From NCBI GenBank assembly GCA_016791265.1, contig JAEUMY010000023.1, forward strand, positions 62,001 through 126,000: a DNA stretch of 64,000 nucleotides. Direction: 5' to 3'. Below the pieces are notes generated by a model. The model made no database searches, was not told where the DNA came from, and was given only the letters and a program-made list of their open reading frames with translations. The stretch is from Betaproteobacteria bacterium. Its GTDB lineage: Bacteria > Pseudomonadota > Gammaproteobacteria > Burkholderiales > Usitatibacteraceae. Below, one piece after another: positions 36,879 through 45,561 of this stretch (position 1 is its first letter; every line of letters starts with the position of its first letter). Position numbers and translations under genes: made by a program.

Positions 36879-37802
36879 TCACATTCGATCGAAGTAAGGA
36901 AAACTCCACCCCACCGCGTGATACAGGTCGATCTTCGGGCTGAACGGCAGGTACATGGCCAGCGGTTTCGGTTGGAACACCAGCGCGGACGACAGCGCGC
37001 GATGCAGCGACGAGTCGCGGCGCGCGTTGACGCGAATATTCGCAGTACCCGCTGCGCTTGCCTGGCGGGCAACGTCATGTGTGAGGCCGCGCAACGCACT
37101 GGGGTCGCCGCAGCCTTCCAGCACGGTGATCCAGTCGCGCTGATGACCCAGCAGCAGGTAGGCGGTGGGGTTTGATCGCGACCCCGCCAGTGAAATGCTG
37201 ATGCGATCAAACGGCAAGGGAATGCGGCGGAGGGTGCGCTGGGCGAACGGTGTGCCGCCACGCGCATCGGCATCGGCCAGCCGTTGCAGCCGGTTGAGGT
37301 CTGATGCGGCGAGATCACTCATCGCCAGATCGGCACGACGTGCCGCGGCCAGGGACGGTCTCCCACTCGCCCAATTTGCATTCGTGATGGCCGACTCCGC
37401 GAGCACCCCTGCGTCGGCCACCCGATAGCCCTGGGCCCGGTAGTAGCCGTGCTGATGCGCCCACAGCAACATGAAGTCCTTGCCCTCGTCCGCCATGCGC
37501 CGGGCCACGGCGGTGAGCAGGGCGCTGGCCAGCCCCTGACCTTGCTTTGAGCGTACCGTATGCACCCAGCCCACGGCTGCGCCGGTCCAAGCCTCGTCGC
37601 CTGATGTGAACCGTAGCGCTCGGGTCACCAGCATGCTGACGGGCGCGTCGTCCTGCGTCAGCCAGTGGAAGTCGGCGCAACCGTTCGCGCCGAAGAGGTC
37701 CGGGTAGCGCGCGGCAAGCGAGGCGCCGCGACCGCGCAGGGTGACGAACTCCTCATCAAGGAGCGCGAGAAGTTGTTTGCGGACATGTGCGGGTGCGCCC
37801 AC
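36879..37802 (-). CDS. GNAT-family N-acetyltransferase
   Basis: 307 residues from a GTG one base after the preceding stop; an upstream ATG at 37853 would add 17 residues and overlap that gene. The acetyl-CoA loop lies in V-R-S-K-Q-G-Q-G-L-A-S-A-L-L, followed by G-Y-Y-R-A-Q-G-Y. A second, less similar half follows. As the last gene of the sugar cassette it may acetylate an amino sugar made by the upstream aminotransferases. Confidence 0.85.
   Translation of the reverse strand: MGAPAHVRKQLLALLDEEFVTLRGRGASLAARYPDLFGANGCADFHWLTQDDAPVSMLVTRALRFTSGDEAWTGAAVGWVHTVRSKQGQGLASALLTAVARRMADEGKDFMLLWAHQHGYYRAQGYRVADAGVLAESAITNANWASGRPSLAAARRADLAMSDLAASDLNRLQRLADADARGGTPFAQRTLRRIPLPFDRISISLAGSRSNPTAYLLLGHQRDWITVLEGCGDPSALRGLTHDVARQASAAGTANIRVNARRDSSLHRALSSALVFQPKPLAMYLPFSPKIDLYHAVGWSFPYFDRM
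37032..37043. repeat. Interspersed palindrome GCGAATATTCGC
   Basis: Inside the GNAT gene, read on the minus strand as A-N-I-R-V. Confidence 0.95.
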
Positions 37803-37803
37803 T

Positions 37804-38925
37804 TCACCATCCTGATTTGATGACCGCTGCGATCCGCTCACGCGCCGCATCATCCACCCACCAGCCGCAGGGGATGCTCAGGTTCTCGCGGTCGAAGATG
37901 TCCACGCCGGGCAGGTCGGCTTCTTCGCCACCGAAGCAGCTAAAGCGGTCAGCGCGCAGGTGCAGCCGCTGCGCCCCGATGCCGGCGTCGTGCAACTTGC
38001 GGATGAGGTCGTCACGCCGCTCGGCGCGCAAGGAATAAGTCCAGTGCGCGGGGCGTGAGCGCAAGTTGCGCCGCAACAGCCCGAGGCCTTGCACAGACAT
38101 CAGCGCGTGGTCGAACCAGGCGGCGTTGTCACGGTGGCGCGCGATGCAGGCTTCCACGTGCGGCAGTGAAGCGAGGCCGAGCGCGGCGGCGAGATCGGTG
38201 AGCGTTGCGTTCCACCCTGGCTCGGGGATGTCCAGCGTGGCGGCGAGGTCGCCGGTCACCGTGCGCTGGGCGGTGCGGTCAATGCCGAAGCGGCGCAGGC
38301 GCCGCGCGCGCGCCGCGATGTCCGCATCGGCCACCGCCAAGGCGCCACCCTCGGCGGTGCTGAGCGGTTTGTTGGCATAGAAGGAATATGCGGTGAAGTC
38401 GGCATCATCCAGCCAGCGGCGTCCATCCCGCTCCGCACCGAACGCCTCGGTGGCATCCACGATGCAGGCCATTTCCACTTCGTGCGCCGCGGCGGCAAGC
38501 GCCTGCACATCGCCGCAGTCGCCCGACCACTGCACGTGCAGGAGGGCGCGGGCGCGCTCGCCCGCATGTGCCCGGATCGCGGATGCCGTGGTCATGCCGG
38601 TGTCCGGGTCGATGTCGAGCCACCGCGGCGCTGCGCGAATATTCGCGATGGGCATGAGGCTCGCGACGCAGGCGATGGGCGAGACCAAAACCGTGTCATG
38701 AGCCTCGACGCCAGCCAGTGTCAGCGCCAGTGTGATCGCGGCCGAGCCATCGGACACGGCGACCACTTGCGGGGCGCCCAGCCAGCTTGAAAGGGCGGAC
38801 TCGAGCGTCCGCACCTGCTGGCCGCCGGCCAGCTGACCACTCGCAAGTACCGGCGCCAGCTGCGCCGCCGCGTCATTCGGCGTGAACACTTTGAATAGCG
38901 GGATGGATGCTTGCGCCACGGTCAC
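37804..38925 (-). CDS. DegT/DnrJ-family aminotransferase-like protein 2
   Basis: 373 residues from a GTG that overlaps the preceding stop (GTGA). The fold follows fold-type I PLP sugar aminotransferases. The PLP Lys is probably in S-F-Y-A-N-K-P-L-S-T and the aspartate in V-D-A-T-E-A-F. It is diverged from the next gene. Members make 3- or 4-amino sugars from nucleotide keto-sugars. Confidence 0.88.
   Translation of the reverse strand: MTVAQASIPLFKVFTPNDAAAQLAPVLASGQLAGGQQVRTLESALSSWLGAPQVVAVSDGSAAITLALTLAGVEAHDTVLVSPIACVASLMPIANIRAAPRWLDIDPDTGMTTASAIRAHAGERARALLHVQWSGDCGDVQALAAAAHEVEMACIVDATEAFGAERDGRRWLDDADFTAYSFYANKPLSTAEGGALAVADADIAARARRLRRFGIDRTAQRTVTGDLAATLDIPEPGWNATLTDLAAALGLASLPHVEACIARHRDNAAWFDHALMSVQGLGLLRRNLRSRPAHWTYSLRAERRDDLIRKLHDAGIGAQRLHLRADRFSCFGGEEADLPGVDIFDRENLSIPCGWWVDDAARERIAAVIKSGW
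38635..38646. repeat. Interspersed palindrome GCGAATATTCGC
   Basis: Inside aminotransferase 2, read as I-A-N-I-R-A. Confidence 0.95.
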
Positions 38926-40064
38926 CAACCCATGCGCAGCACATCTGCGATGCGCGCTCGGTCGACATCCGACACCCACCAGCCGCAGGGAATGTGCAGC
39001 ATGCGCGAGTAAAAGGCGTCAACGCCGGGCAGCTCGCGGCGGCTCGCGGCGAACACGCCATGCTGGTCGTTGCGCCGGTGCGCCTGCGAGGAATCGACGC
39101 CGTGCGCATCGAGGTGGCGTTGCAGGCCGGCACGATCCTCGGCGAGCACGGTGTAGAACCAGTAGGACGGCTCGGCGCCATCAGGAATGGTGCAGACCTT
39201 GAGCCCGGCAATGCCTTGCAAGGCCTCGTCGAACCAGCGTCCGTTGGCAACGTGGCGTGCGATGAGTCCATCGATCGTCCGCAATTGCGTCAAGCCGATG
39301 GTCGCCGTCACGTTGTTCATGTGGTACTTCCAACCCACTTCGCGCACGTCGACTTCCGTGCGCGGCTGGTCGCGATCGATGCCGAACCAGCGGAAGCGGC
39401 GACCCTCGGCCAATTTCTCTTCCATCGCTGGTTGATGACTCAATGCCAGCATGCCGCCGTCCACGGTTGTCATGTGCTTGATGGCCTGCAGCGAGAACAT
39501 CACGAATTCGCTGTCCTGGCCCAGCATGCGGCCCTGCCAACGGGCACCCAGCGCGTGCGCCGCATCCTCGATCACGGGAATGCCGTGGGCCGTCGCCACC
39601 TTGCGAATATTCGCAAGGTCCGCCGGCATGCCGCCGTAATGCACGACCTGGATCGCTCTTGTGCGTGGGGTGATTCGTTGCGCCAGATCGTCCGCCGAAA
39701 GATTGCCGGTCATCGGGTCCACATCGGCCCAGACAATGCGGCCGCCCGCATGCAGGATGGCGAGGTTGCTGGGCTCGGCGGTCATCGGCGTGGTGATGAC
39801 CTCGTCGCCCGGGCGCACGCCCGCGAGATGAAGCGCCGTGTGCAGCGCCGCCGTGCCGGAATTGAAAGAGAGGATGTCGGGATTGCCCAGCCACCGGCCG
39901 AACGCGGCTTCGAAGTCGCGCACGGCTTGGCCCTCGCCGATCTGCCCGCTGTACAGCACGGCCTCCAGCGCCGGCATCAGCACGTCGCGGGGCGGCATGC
40001 CCACCTTGAAGAGCGGGATGCGCGGCAGGGCCGCGCCTGTGTCAGAAGTTGGCGTACTCGCCAC
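38922..40064 (-). CDS. DegT/DnrJ-family aminotransferase 1
   Basis: 380 residues: P-L-F-K-V-G N-terminus, S-G-T-A-A-L-H-T-A-L, the Asp in I-E-D-A-A-H-A-L-G, and the PLP Lys in S-L-Q-A-I-K-H-M-T-T. It overlaps the dehydratase gene upstream by 23 bases. It should aminate the keto-sugar produced by that enzyme. Confidence 0.93.
   Translation of the reverse strand: MASTPTSDTGAALPRIPLFKVGMPPRDVLMPALEAVLYSGQIGEGQAVRDFEAAFGRWLGNPDILSFNSGTAALHTALHLAGVRPGDEVITTPMTAEPSNLAILHAGGRIVWADVDPMTGNLSADDLAQRITPRTRAIQVVHYGGMPADLANIRKVATAHGIPVIEDAAHALGARWQGRMLGQDSEFVMFSLQAIKHMTTVDGGMLALSHQPAMEEKLAEGRRFRWFGIDRDQPRTEVDVREVGWKYHMNNVTATIGLTQLRTIDGLIARHVANGRWFDEALQGIAGLKVCTIPDGAEPSYWFYTVLAEDRAGLQRHLDAHGVDSSQAHRRNDQHGVFAASRRELPGVDAFYSRMLHIPCGWWVSDVDRARIADVLRMGW
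39603..39614. repeat. Interspersed palindrome GCGAATATTCGC
   Basis: Inside aminotransferase 1, read as L-A-N-I-R-K. Confidence 0.95.
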
Positions 40065-41049
40065 CGGACATTTCCAGTTGCGTGAATTCCCGGTCGGCGC
40101 GGGCGATCAGGGCGCGGATCGCCTCTCGATCCACCAGCGCGTCCACGGAACTGTACTCGCTGACCAGATCGCCGAACCTGACCTTGCTCCACCAGGGGTG
40201 GACCTTGTAGTACCCGCCCACGTCCTCGGCGCGGACGAGTTCCTCTTCGGAGAGCATGATCTCGTTGAGTTTCTCGCCGGGGAGCAAACCGATCACGTCG
40301 TACTCGAAAGGCTTGCCCGACTCCTCGCACAGGATGCGAGCCATGTCGATGATGCGCGCGGCGGGCGCCTTGCAGACGAAGATTTCGCCACCGCTGGCGT
40401 TCTCCGCGGCATACATCACCAGATCGATCGCGTCGTTCAGCGTGAGCAGGAAGCGCGTCATGCCTTCATGGGTGATGGTGATTTTCTGGCCCGAAGCGAG
40501 CAGTCGGCGGAAAAGAGGAATCACCGAGCCGCGCGAGCGCAGCACATTGCCGTAGCGCACGCATGCGAAGCGGGTGCCTTGGTTGCGCCGTGCGAGGTTG
40601 CCCTTCAGCACGATGCGCTCCTGCAGGGCTTTGGTGAGGCCCATCACGTTCACCGGCTTCACCGCCTTGTCGGTGCTGATCATGACCACCGTCTCGGGCT
40701 TGTGGTGCAGCGCCGCGTCGACCACGTTCTGCGCCCCGGTGACGTTGGTCAGAATGGCCTCGTCCGGGAAGTTCTCGCAGGCCGGCACCTGCTTCAGCGC
40801 GGCGGCGTGAAAGACGATGTTGATGCCCGCCATCGCCTCATCCAGGCTGTCGCGGTCGCGCACATCGCCCAGGAAAAAGGAAAGATCCTTGCGGCCCCGG
40901 TAGAACACCCGCATGTCGTGCTGCTTCTTCTCGTCGCGGCTGAATACGCGCACCTCGGCAGCGCCCAGATCAAGGAAGCGGCGCACGATGAAGTTGCCGA
41001 AGGAACCGGTGCCGCCGGTGACGAGGATTTTTTTGTTCGCGTAGTGCAT
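40042..41049 (-). CDS. UDP-sugar 4,6-dehydratase/epimerase (CapE/WbjB/FnlA-like)
   Basis: 335 residues of the extended SDR class: T-G-G-T-G-S-F-G-N-F Rossmann loop, I-S-T-D-K-A-V-K-P-V-N-V-M-G-L-T-K. Met stands where classical SDRs have the catalytic Tyr, as in the inverting CapE/WbjB/FnlA group acting on UDP-GlcNAc. It is the first gene of a four-gene minus-strand cassette. Confidence 0.9.
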   Translation of the reverse strand: MHYANKKILVTGGTGSFGNFIVRRFLDLGAAEVRVFSRDEKKQHDMRVFYRGRKDLSFFLGDVRDRDSLDEAMAGINIVFHAAALKQVPACENFPDEAILTNVTGAQNVVDAALHHKPETVVMISTDKAVKPVNVMGLTKALQERIVLKGNLARRNQGTRFACVRYGNVLRSRGSVIPLFRRLLASGQKITITHEGMTRFLLTLNDAIDLVMYAAENASGGEIFVCKAPAARIIDMARILCEESGKPFEYDVIGLLPGEKLNEIMLSEEELVRAEDVGGYYKVHPWWSKVRFGDLVSEYSSVDALVDREAIRALIARADREFTQLEMSGGEYANF

Positions 41050-41220
41050 GAAGGGCTGAAGCGTGTGGGCAATCCCGCATTCTACGAGAGGCAGGGAGGG
41101 GCTGCTCGCAGCGGCGCTTTGTCGCCTGCACGCCTGCCCGCTTGCGGATTGGCGGCTCCGGCGGCGGTATCATGGCGACCCGCCGAATCATCGTCTGCCG
41201 CGCCGCGCGGCCGGCCCGAC

Positions 41221-41970
41221 ATGGACACCCCTACGCTCAACATCGCCGCCTACAAGTTCGTCACGCTCACCGACCTGCCAACCTTGCGAAGCGAGCTGCT
41301 CTCGCTCAGTCAGGCGCATGCGCTGAAGGGCACGATTCTCCTGGCCCATGAAGGCATCAATCTCTTCATGGCGGGAAGCGAATCGGCGGTGCGCGCTTTC
41401 CTTGCGAATATTCGCGAGCGCGCGCCCTTCGCCGATCTCACCGTGAAGGAGAGTTGGTCTGACGAGCAGCCGTTCGGCAAGCTCCTTGTGAAACTGAAGA
41501 AGGAGATCATTCCCCTGGGCCGCCCGGACATCGACCCGGCGCGCGATCCGGCGCCGCGCGTGGCGCCGCAGGATTTGAAGCGCTGGCTGGATCAGGGTCA
41601 TGACGACAATGGGCGCCAGGTGGTGTTGCTGGACACGCGCAACACCTACGAGGTGGAGCACGGCACGTTCGCCGGTGCGGTCGACATGAACCTGGATGTC
41701 TTCCGCAACTTCGGCAATCGTCTCCCCGCCGTCGCGGACGCCCTTCAGAACAAGACCATCGTCAGCTTTTGCACCGGCGGCATCCGCTGCGAAAAGGCGG
41801 CTCCGCTGATGTTGAAGGAGGGATTTCGCGATGTGTATCAGCTTGACGGCGGCATCCTCAAGTACTTTGAAGAATGCGGATCGGCACATTTTGTGGGCGA
41901 CTGTTACGTCTTCGACGAGCGCGCCGCGCTAGACTCGGACCTGGTCGCCACCCATGAGCGAAAGGTCTGA
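41221..41970 (+). CDS. trhO: tRNA uridine(34) hydroxylase, rhodanese family
   Basis: 249 residues: N-terminal acylphosphatase-like domain with L-L-A-H-E-G-I-N, then a rhodanese domain with D-T-R-N-T-Y-E, the active-site C-T-G-G-I-R-C and L-D-G-G-I. This YceA/TrhO family makes 5-hydroxyuridine in tRNA wobble positions. It is divergent from the sugar cassette. Confidence 0.94.
   Translation: MDTPTLNIAAYKFVTLTDLPTLRSELLSLSQAHALKGTILLAHEGINLFMAGSESAVRAFLANIRERAPFADLTVKESWSDEQPFGKLLVKLKKEIIPLGRPDIDPARDPAPRVAPQDLKRWLDQGHDDNGRQVVLLDTRNTYEVEHGTFAGAVDMNLDVFRNFGNRLPAVADALQNKTIVSFCTGGIRCEKAAPLMLKEGFRDVYQLDGGILKYFEECGSAHFVGDCYVFDERAALDSDLVATHERKV
41404..41415. repeat. Interspersed palindrome GCGAATATTCGC
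   Basis: Inside trhO, read as L-A-N-I-R-E. Confidence 0.95.
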
Positions 41971-41971
41971 C

Positions 41972-42811
41972 ATGCGATCCGTCCCTGCAATGCTCGCTGC
42001 CACGCTGACCACAACCGTTCTGGCCCAGGAGCCGCCCGTGGCATCCCTCGCTGCCGCCGAGTTCGCCTTCTCCGCCCACTCCGTCGCGACCGACATGAAG
42101 CAGGCGTTTCTCGCCGTCATGACCAACGACGCCGTTCTCTTTCGCCCCGGCCCGGTCAATGGCCGGGAGTTGATGGCCGCTCGGCCCGCGCCGCCCATCG
42201 AGCTGAACTGGCGGCCCGCATTTGTTCACGTCGCCGCGTCAGGCGACTTCGGGGTCAGCACCGGGCCCGCGCGCATTCTTTTCAAAGCCGATCCCAAGCG
42301 CGCGCCGGTCTTCACCCACTTTCTTTCGATCTGGGAGAAGGTCGGTGGCGTGTGGAAGCTCACGGTCGATGTCGGCATCGATCACCCCGAGCCGCATTTC
42401 GCCGATGGCTGGCTTGAGCTCTCGCAGTCCAGCGACAAAGGTCCGGGGCGCGAGGCGATGCTTGCCGCCGAACGCGCGTTCAATGCCAAGGCGGCCGCGG
42501 GCGGCTACGCTGCCGCGCTGCAAACGCACGCCGATGCGAATATTCGCGTCTACCGCACACCGCGAAAGCCGATGATCGGCAAGACGGCGCTGGTCGGCCA
42601 GTCCTTCCATTCGGCCGGCGTTCAAGGAGAAGTGCTGTCGCACGGCATCGCGCCGAGCGGCGACCTGGGCTTCGCGGTGGTGAAACTCTTTGTCGCGGAC
42701 AAGCCCGAGGCGCCGGTCGCCCACGCGCTGCGGGTGTGGCGCGCGGGCGGAGAGAAAGGGGAGACGTTCCTGCTGCTCGCGGATCTGGTGGTGGAGATGC
42801 CGGCGAAGTGA
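41972..42811 (+). CDS. Secreted protein with two NTF2/SnoaL-like domains
   Basis: 279 residues. A short signal-like N-terminus (M-R-S-V-P-A-M-L-A-A-T-L-T-T-T-V-L-A) is followed by two related halves that both begin with an A-A-E-x-A-F helix, at about residues 28 and 155. This suggests an internal duplication of one NTF2 fold. AAAGG precedes the ATG at 41972, directly after trhO. The ligand is unknown. Confidence 0.8.
   Translation: MRSVPAMLAATLTTTVLAQEPPVASLAAAEFAFSAHSVATDMKQAFLAVMTNDAVLFRPGPVNGRELMAARPAPPIELNWRPAFVHVAASGDFGVSTGPARILFKADPKRAPVFTHFLSIWEKVGGVWKLTVDVGIDHPEPHFADGWLELSQSSDKGPGREAMLAAERAFNAKAAAGGYAAALQTHADANIRVYRTPRKPMIGKTALVGQSFHSAGVQGEVLSHGIAPSGDLGFAVVKLFVADKPEAPVAHALRVWRAGGEKGETFLLLADLVVEMPAK
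42536..42547. repeat. Interspersed palindrome GCGAATATTCGC
   Basis: Inside the double NTF2-like gene, read as D-A-N-I-R-V. Confidence 0.95.
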
Positions 42812-42854
42812 AGTGTCAGGCGAAGTCAACCAAGTGACACGGGGTGACGGGCTT

Positions 42855-42866
42855 GCGAATATTCGC
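42855..42866. repeat. Interspersed palindrome GCGAATATTCGC
   Basis: In the 119-base convergent gap; nested inside a larger inverted repeat, GGTGACGGG (42843-42851) and CCCGTCACC (42874-42882). Confidence 0.95.
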
Positions 42867-42930
42867 ATCACTTCCCGTCACCGCCCTGCGCGGTTCATCC
42901 TTCACGCGTCACTCATCAGCGCTTCAACGA

Positions 42931-43788
42931 TCAGTTCTTCAACGCCTCGTACAGCTTGGTCACCCGCTCCATCACGTCGAGGATGTTGTCGCACGCCTTG
43001 GTGACGTACTCCAACCGCTCCTTTGACGTCGGATTGCGGTTCAGATCGTCGGCGGCGATCTTGAGAAAGCCCAATTGGGTATCGGCAAGATCGAGCTCTT
43101 GCTTGATCTGCTCGGTGTTCTCCTTGGCCTTGGAGAGCTTTTCGATGTCGACGCGCAACTGATCGTTGGCGGCCTTGAGGTCGTTTTCGATCACGTTGTT
43201 GCGGATGCCCGCCGCGCGAAAGAGATAGAGCTTGGCGATGCGCTGGGTCAACACGCGCGCGTCACCGGCGATCGCGATGAGGTTGCTGCGCTGCGACCGG
43301 GTGAACTCCACCATCAGCTGCGCGCCCTTGGTCGCGATCCACACCACCTCCTCGTTCTGCTCGGCCAGCTTTTTGGTTGACTCGGGGGTGGCGGGCGCGT
43401 TGGTCAGCTCGCGAAACTCGCCCCACAGCTGTTCGAGCAGATTGTAGTTGTCCTGGATCTGCCCGGTCGGCGGCGCGGCCTGCAGGGTGCGGAGCGTCCG
43501 CTCGAACTCCCGGATGGCGTCTTGCATCTGGCGCTTGGCCCGGTTCTCCAGCGCCCCCTGCTGCAGCAAGGTGTAGGACTTGGTCACGCGCTCGACCAGC
43601 ATTGGCAGCCGCACGGCCATGTTGACGAAGGTCGCCGCGTCGAACTTGGGCCGGTTGATCTTGCTGGCCTGGGCCGATGCCGTGACCGGCATCAGTGCGA
43701 CCGACACGGCAAGGGTCGCGGAGAGAGCCGCCGTGAGGCCGCGTTTCACGGCCCGGAGGCAGGGTGAAGCGAGGGCTTGAAGTTCCAT
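42931..43788 (-). CDS. Secreted PilJ-N/NarX-like sensor-domain protein
   Basis: 285 residues with a signal peptide ending V-T-A-S-A-Q-A. The rest is helical and includes A-I-A-G-D-A-R-V-L-T-Q-R-I-A-K, the signature of the type IV pili methyl-accepting transducer N-terminal domain. There is no HAMP or kinase domain. It lies 50 bases after bufC on the same strand and may be in that operon. Confidence 0.82.
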   Translation of the reverse strand: MELQALASPCLRAVKRGLTAALSATLAVSVALMPVTASAQASKINRPKFDAATFVNMAVRLPMLVERVTKSYTLLQQGALENRAKRQMQDAIREFERTLRTLQAAPPTGQIQDNYNLLEQLWGEFRELTNAPATPESTKKLAEQNEEVVWIATKGAQLMVEFTRSQRSNLIAIAGDARVLTQRIAKLYLFRAAGIRNNVIENDLKAANDQLRVDIEKLSKAKENTEQIKQELDLADTQLGFLKIAADDLNRNPTSKERLEYVTKACDNILDVMERVTKLYEALKN

Positions 43789-43838
43789 TGATTCTCCCGG
43801 TGAATATCGTTGTGTTTGTTCGGAGTGTCCCGCAGCCG

Positions 43839-44630
43839 CTATTCGACCACATCCCGAAGCCGCGTGCCGGCCATCATGCCGGCCCCGATGACCCCACCCA
43901 TCGCCGTCATCAGGAGGCCCCCTGGGTCGGGCGTACTCGCGAATGCGGGGGCATCCAGGGCCGAAGCCAGCGGTCGGCCCGCGAGCGACACGGACAGGAG
44001 GGCGGCGCGGGCCGGATCCAGCGCCTCGGCCACGCATTCGAAGCCCTCCCGATAGACTGCCACGGTTTCTCCGCCCTGGTCCAGACTGAAGTCATCGGGT
44101 AGCGCGCCGCCGGGCTGATGCGCCCGCCAGAGCGCGAGGATCGGCCACGGGGATTCAATCAGCGCGCAACCGGGCGCCGGGACCAGCACCAGCCGGTCCA
44201 GCGCGTCGGCGGGCACGTCGGCCAGCGCAGCCACGGTGATCGGAGTGCCATCGGCCGCATGGAACGCCCGATCAAGCGCCCACTCCAGCAGCGCCAGATC
44301 GCCAAGATAAGGGAGTGCTGCCGCCGGCGAATATTCGCCGAGGAACCCGGGCAACGCGGCACCCAGATCATGCAGGTCGCCCGAGGTGGACGGGTGCCTG
44401 GCGAGGCATTGGTCGGCCGCTTCGTTGAAGAACGCGGTCCCCACCAACTGCTCGACCACCGGAAAGGCGGCGGCCAGTGCGCCGCGCTGATTGGCCCGCA
44501 CCGCATTTCGATAGATGGCGACGCGGATCGCGGCGGCCGGTGGCCGGCCGGTGTCTCGCACCCGCGCTTCGATGCCGCCGCCGCCTTGCATGGCGGCGAG
44601 GAATTCACGCTGCAACGCGGCGAGCGGCAT
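43839..44630 (-). CDS. bufC: BufC-type protein (DUF2063, HvfC/BufC N-terminal domain)
   Basis: 263 residues. The N-terminal L-Q-R-E-F-L-A-A-M and Y-R-N-A-V-R-A-N-Q-R-G-A-L motif with F-P-V-V-E-Q-L-V-G is DUF2063. It is the usual RiPP-recognition partner of DUF692 enzymes and overlaps bufB by 26 bases. The C-terminal half holds the more variable domain. Confidence 0.9.
   Translation of the reverse strand: MPLAALQREFLAAMQGGGGIEARVRDTGRPPAAAIRVAIYRNAVRANQRGALAAAFPVVEQLVGTAFFNEAADQCLARHPSTSGDLHDLGAALPGFLGEYSPAAALPYLGDLALLEWALDRAFHAADGTPITVAALADVPADALDRLVLVPAPGCALIESPWPILALWRAHQPGGALPDDFSLDQGGETVAVYREGFECVAEALDPARAALLSVSLAGRPLASALDAPAFASTPDPGGLLMTAMGGVIGAGMMAGTRLRDVVE
44327..44338. repeat. Interspersed palindrome GCGAATATTCGC
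   Basis: Inside bufC, read on the minus strand as G-E-Y-S-P; the only copy in the whole bufferin operon. Confidence 0.95.
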
Positions 44631-45483
44631 GGCGTTCCAGGTGACGGGTCGCGGTGGCGGCTTCGGCGAGCAGCACCGGCAGCGCGGGAATGTCCGTGTC
44701 CCACTCGATCAGCGTCGGCACCGGGCCGAAGCGCGCGAGCGCTTCGGCATAGAGCGCCCACACGTCGTCAGCCACCGGGGCGCCGTGGGTGTCGATGAGC
44801 AGCGGCGCGGCATTGGTCTCCGTGTTCGAGTATTCACTGAATCCCGCGAGGTGGATTTCCAGCACCGCCTCCGTCGGCAGCGCGGCAAGGAACGCGCGGG
44901 CATCCAGGCCGTGATTGACCGCGTTGACGTGAATGTTGTTCACATCGACCAGGAGCCCGCAGCCCGTGCGCCGCGCCACTTCCGCGACAAACTCGGCCTC
45001 GGCCATGCTGCTTTCTTGCCAGGCGAGATAGGACGACACGTTTTCAACCAGAAAGCGGCGCTTCAAGCGCGTTTGCACCAGGTCGACGTGGCGGCAGACC
45101 ACGGCCAGCGCCTCGTCGGTGAACGGCAGCGGGAGGAGATCGTTGAGATGGGTGCCGGCGATGCGGCCCCAGCACAGGTGATCGGACACCAGCGCCGGCT
45201 CGATGCGTCGCACCAGCCGCTCGAGTTTATCGAGGTGGCGCGGATCCAGCCCATCGGCCGACCCCAGACTCAGTCCGACGCCGTGCAGCGAGACTGCATG
45301 GTCCAAGCGGAACCGGATGAGCCACGCCAGCGGCTGGCCGCCGTCGCCGAAATAGTTCTCGCTATGGACTTCGATGAAGCCGACCGCGGGCTGCATCTCG
45401 GCGAAGGCGCGATAGTGATCGCTCCGAAGGCCGATGCCGGCGACGGCGGGGTCGGGCAGGTGGTTCGAAAAAGAGGTGTCCAC
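44605..45483 (-). CDS. bufB: BufB-type multinuclear iron enzyme (DUF692)
   Basis: 292 residues, TIM-barrel DUF692. Metal-ligand-like motifs run in order: S-L-H-G-V-G-L-S, D-H-L-C-W, V-E-N-V-S-S-Y, V-D-V-N-N-I-H-V-N, I-H-L-A-G-F, D-T-H-G and E-W-D-T-D. Relatives such as MbnB modify cysteines in peptide precursors, and BufB-type enzymes convert Cys in bufferins to thiooxazoles. The gene is separated from the precursors by an intrinsic terminator. Confidence 0.93.
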   Translation of the reverse strand: MDTSFSNHLPDPAVAGIGLRSDHYRAFAEMQPAVGFIEVHSENYFGDGGQPLAWLIRFRLDHAVSLHGVGLSLGSADGLDPRHLDKLERLVRRIEPALVSDHLCWGRIAGTHLNDLLPLPFTDEALAVVCRHVDLVQTRLKRRFLVENVSSYLAWQESSMAEAEFVAEVARRTGCGLLVDVNNIHVNAVNHGLDARAFLAALPTEAVLEIHLAGFSEYSNTETNAAPLLIDTHGAPVADDVWALYAEALARFGPVPTLIEWDTDIPALPVLLAEAATATRHLERHAARRVAA

Positions 45484-45497
45484 GGCGCGCAGTGTGG

Positions 45498-45534
45498 CAA
45501 AAACGAAAAAGCCGTGCGCTGCACGGCTTTTCGT
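45498..45534 (-). terminator. Intrinsic terminator between precursor and enzyme genes of buf operon
   Basis: Minus strand: GAAAAGCCGTGC and GCACGGCTTTTTC form a 12-13 base stem around a 3-base loop, followed by GTTTTTGCC. It sits between bufA2 and bufB, so it should reduce read-through from precursors into the enzymes. Confidence 0.85.
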
Positions 45535-45561
45535 GTCGAGGTGATGGCGAAGATGCCCCGA

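Noticed and set aside
44820-44840. E-Y-S codons in bufB as another motif copy
   Set aside because: The DNA differs from the palindrome at several bases, and a Ser/Tyr-rich G-F-S-E-Y stretch is normal in DUF692 proteins.
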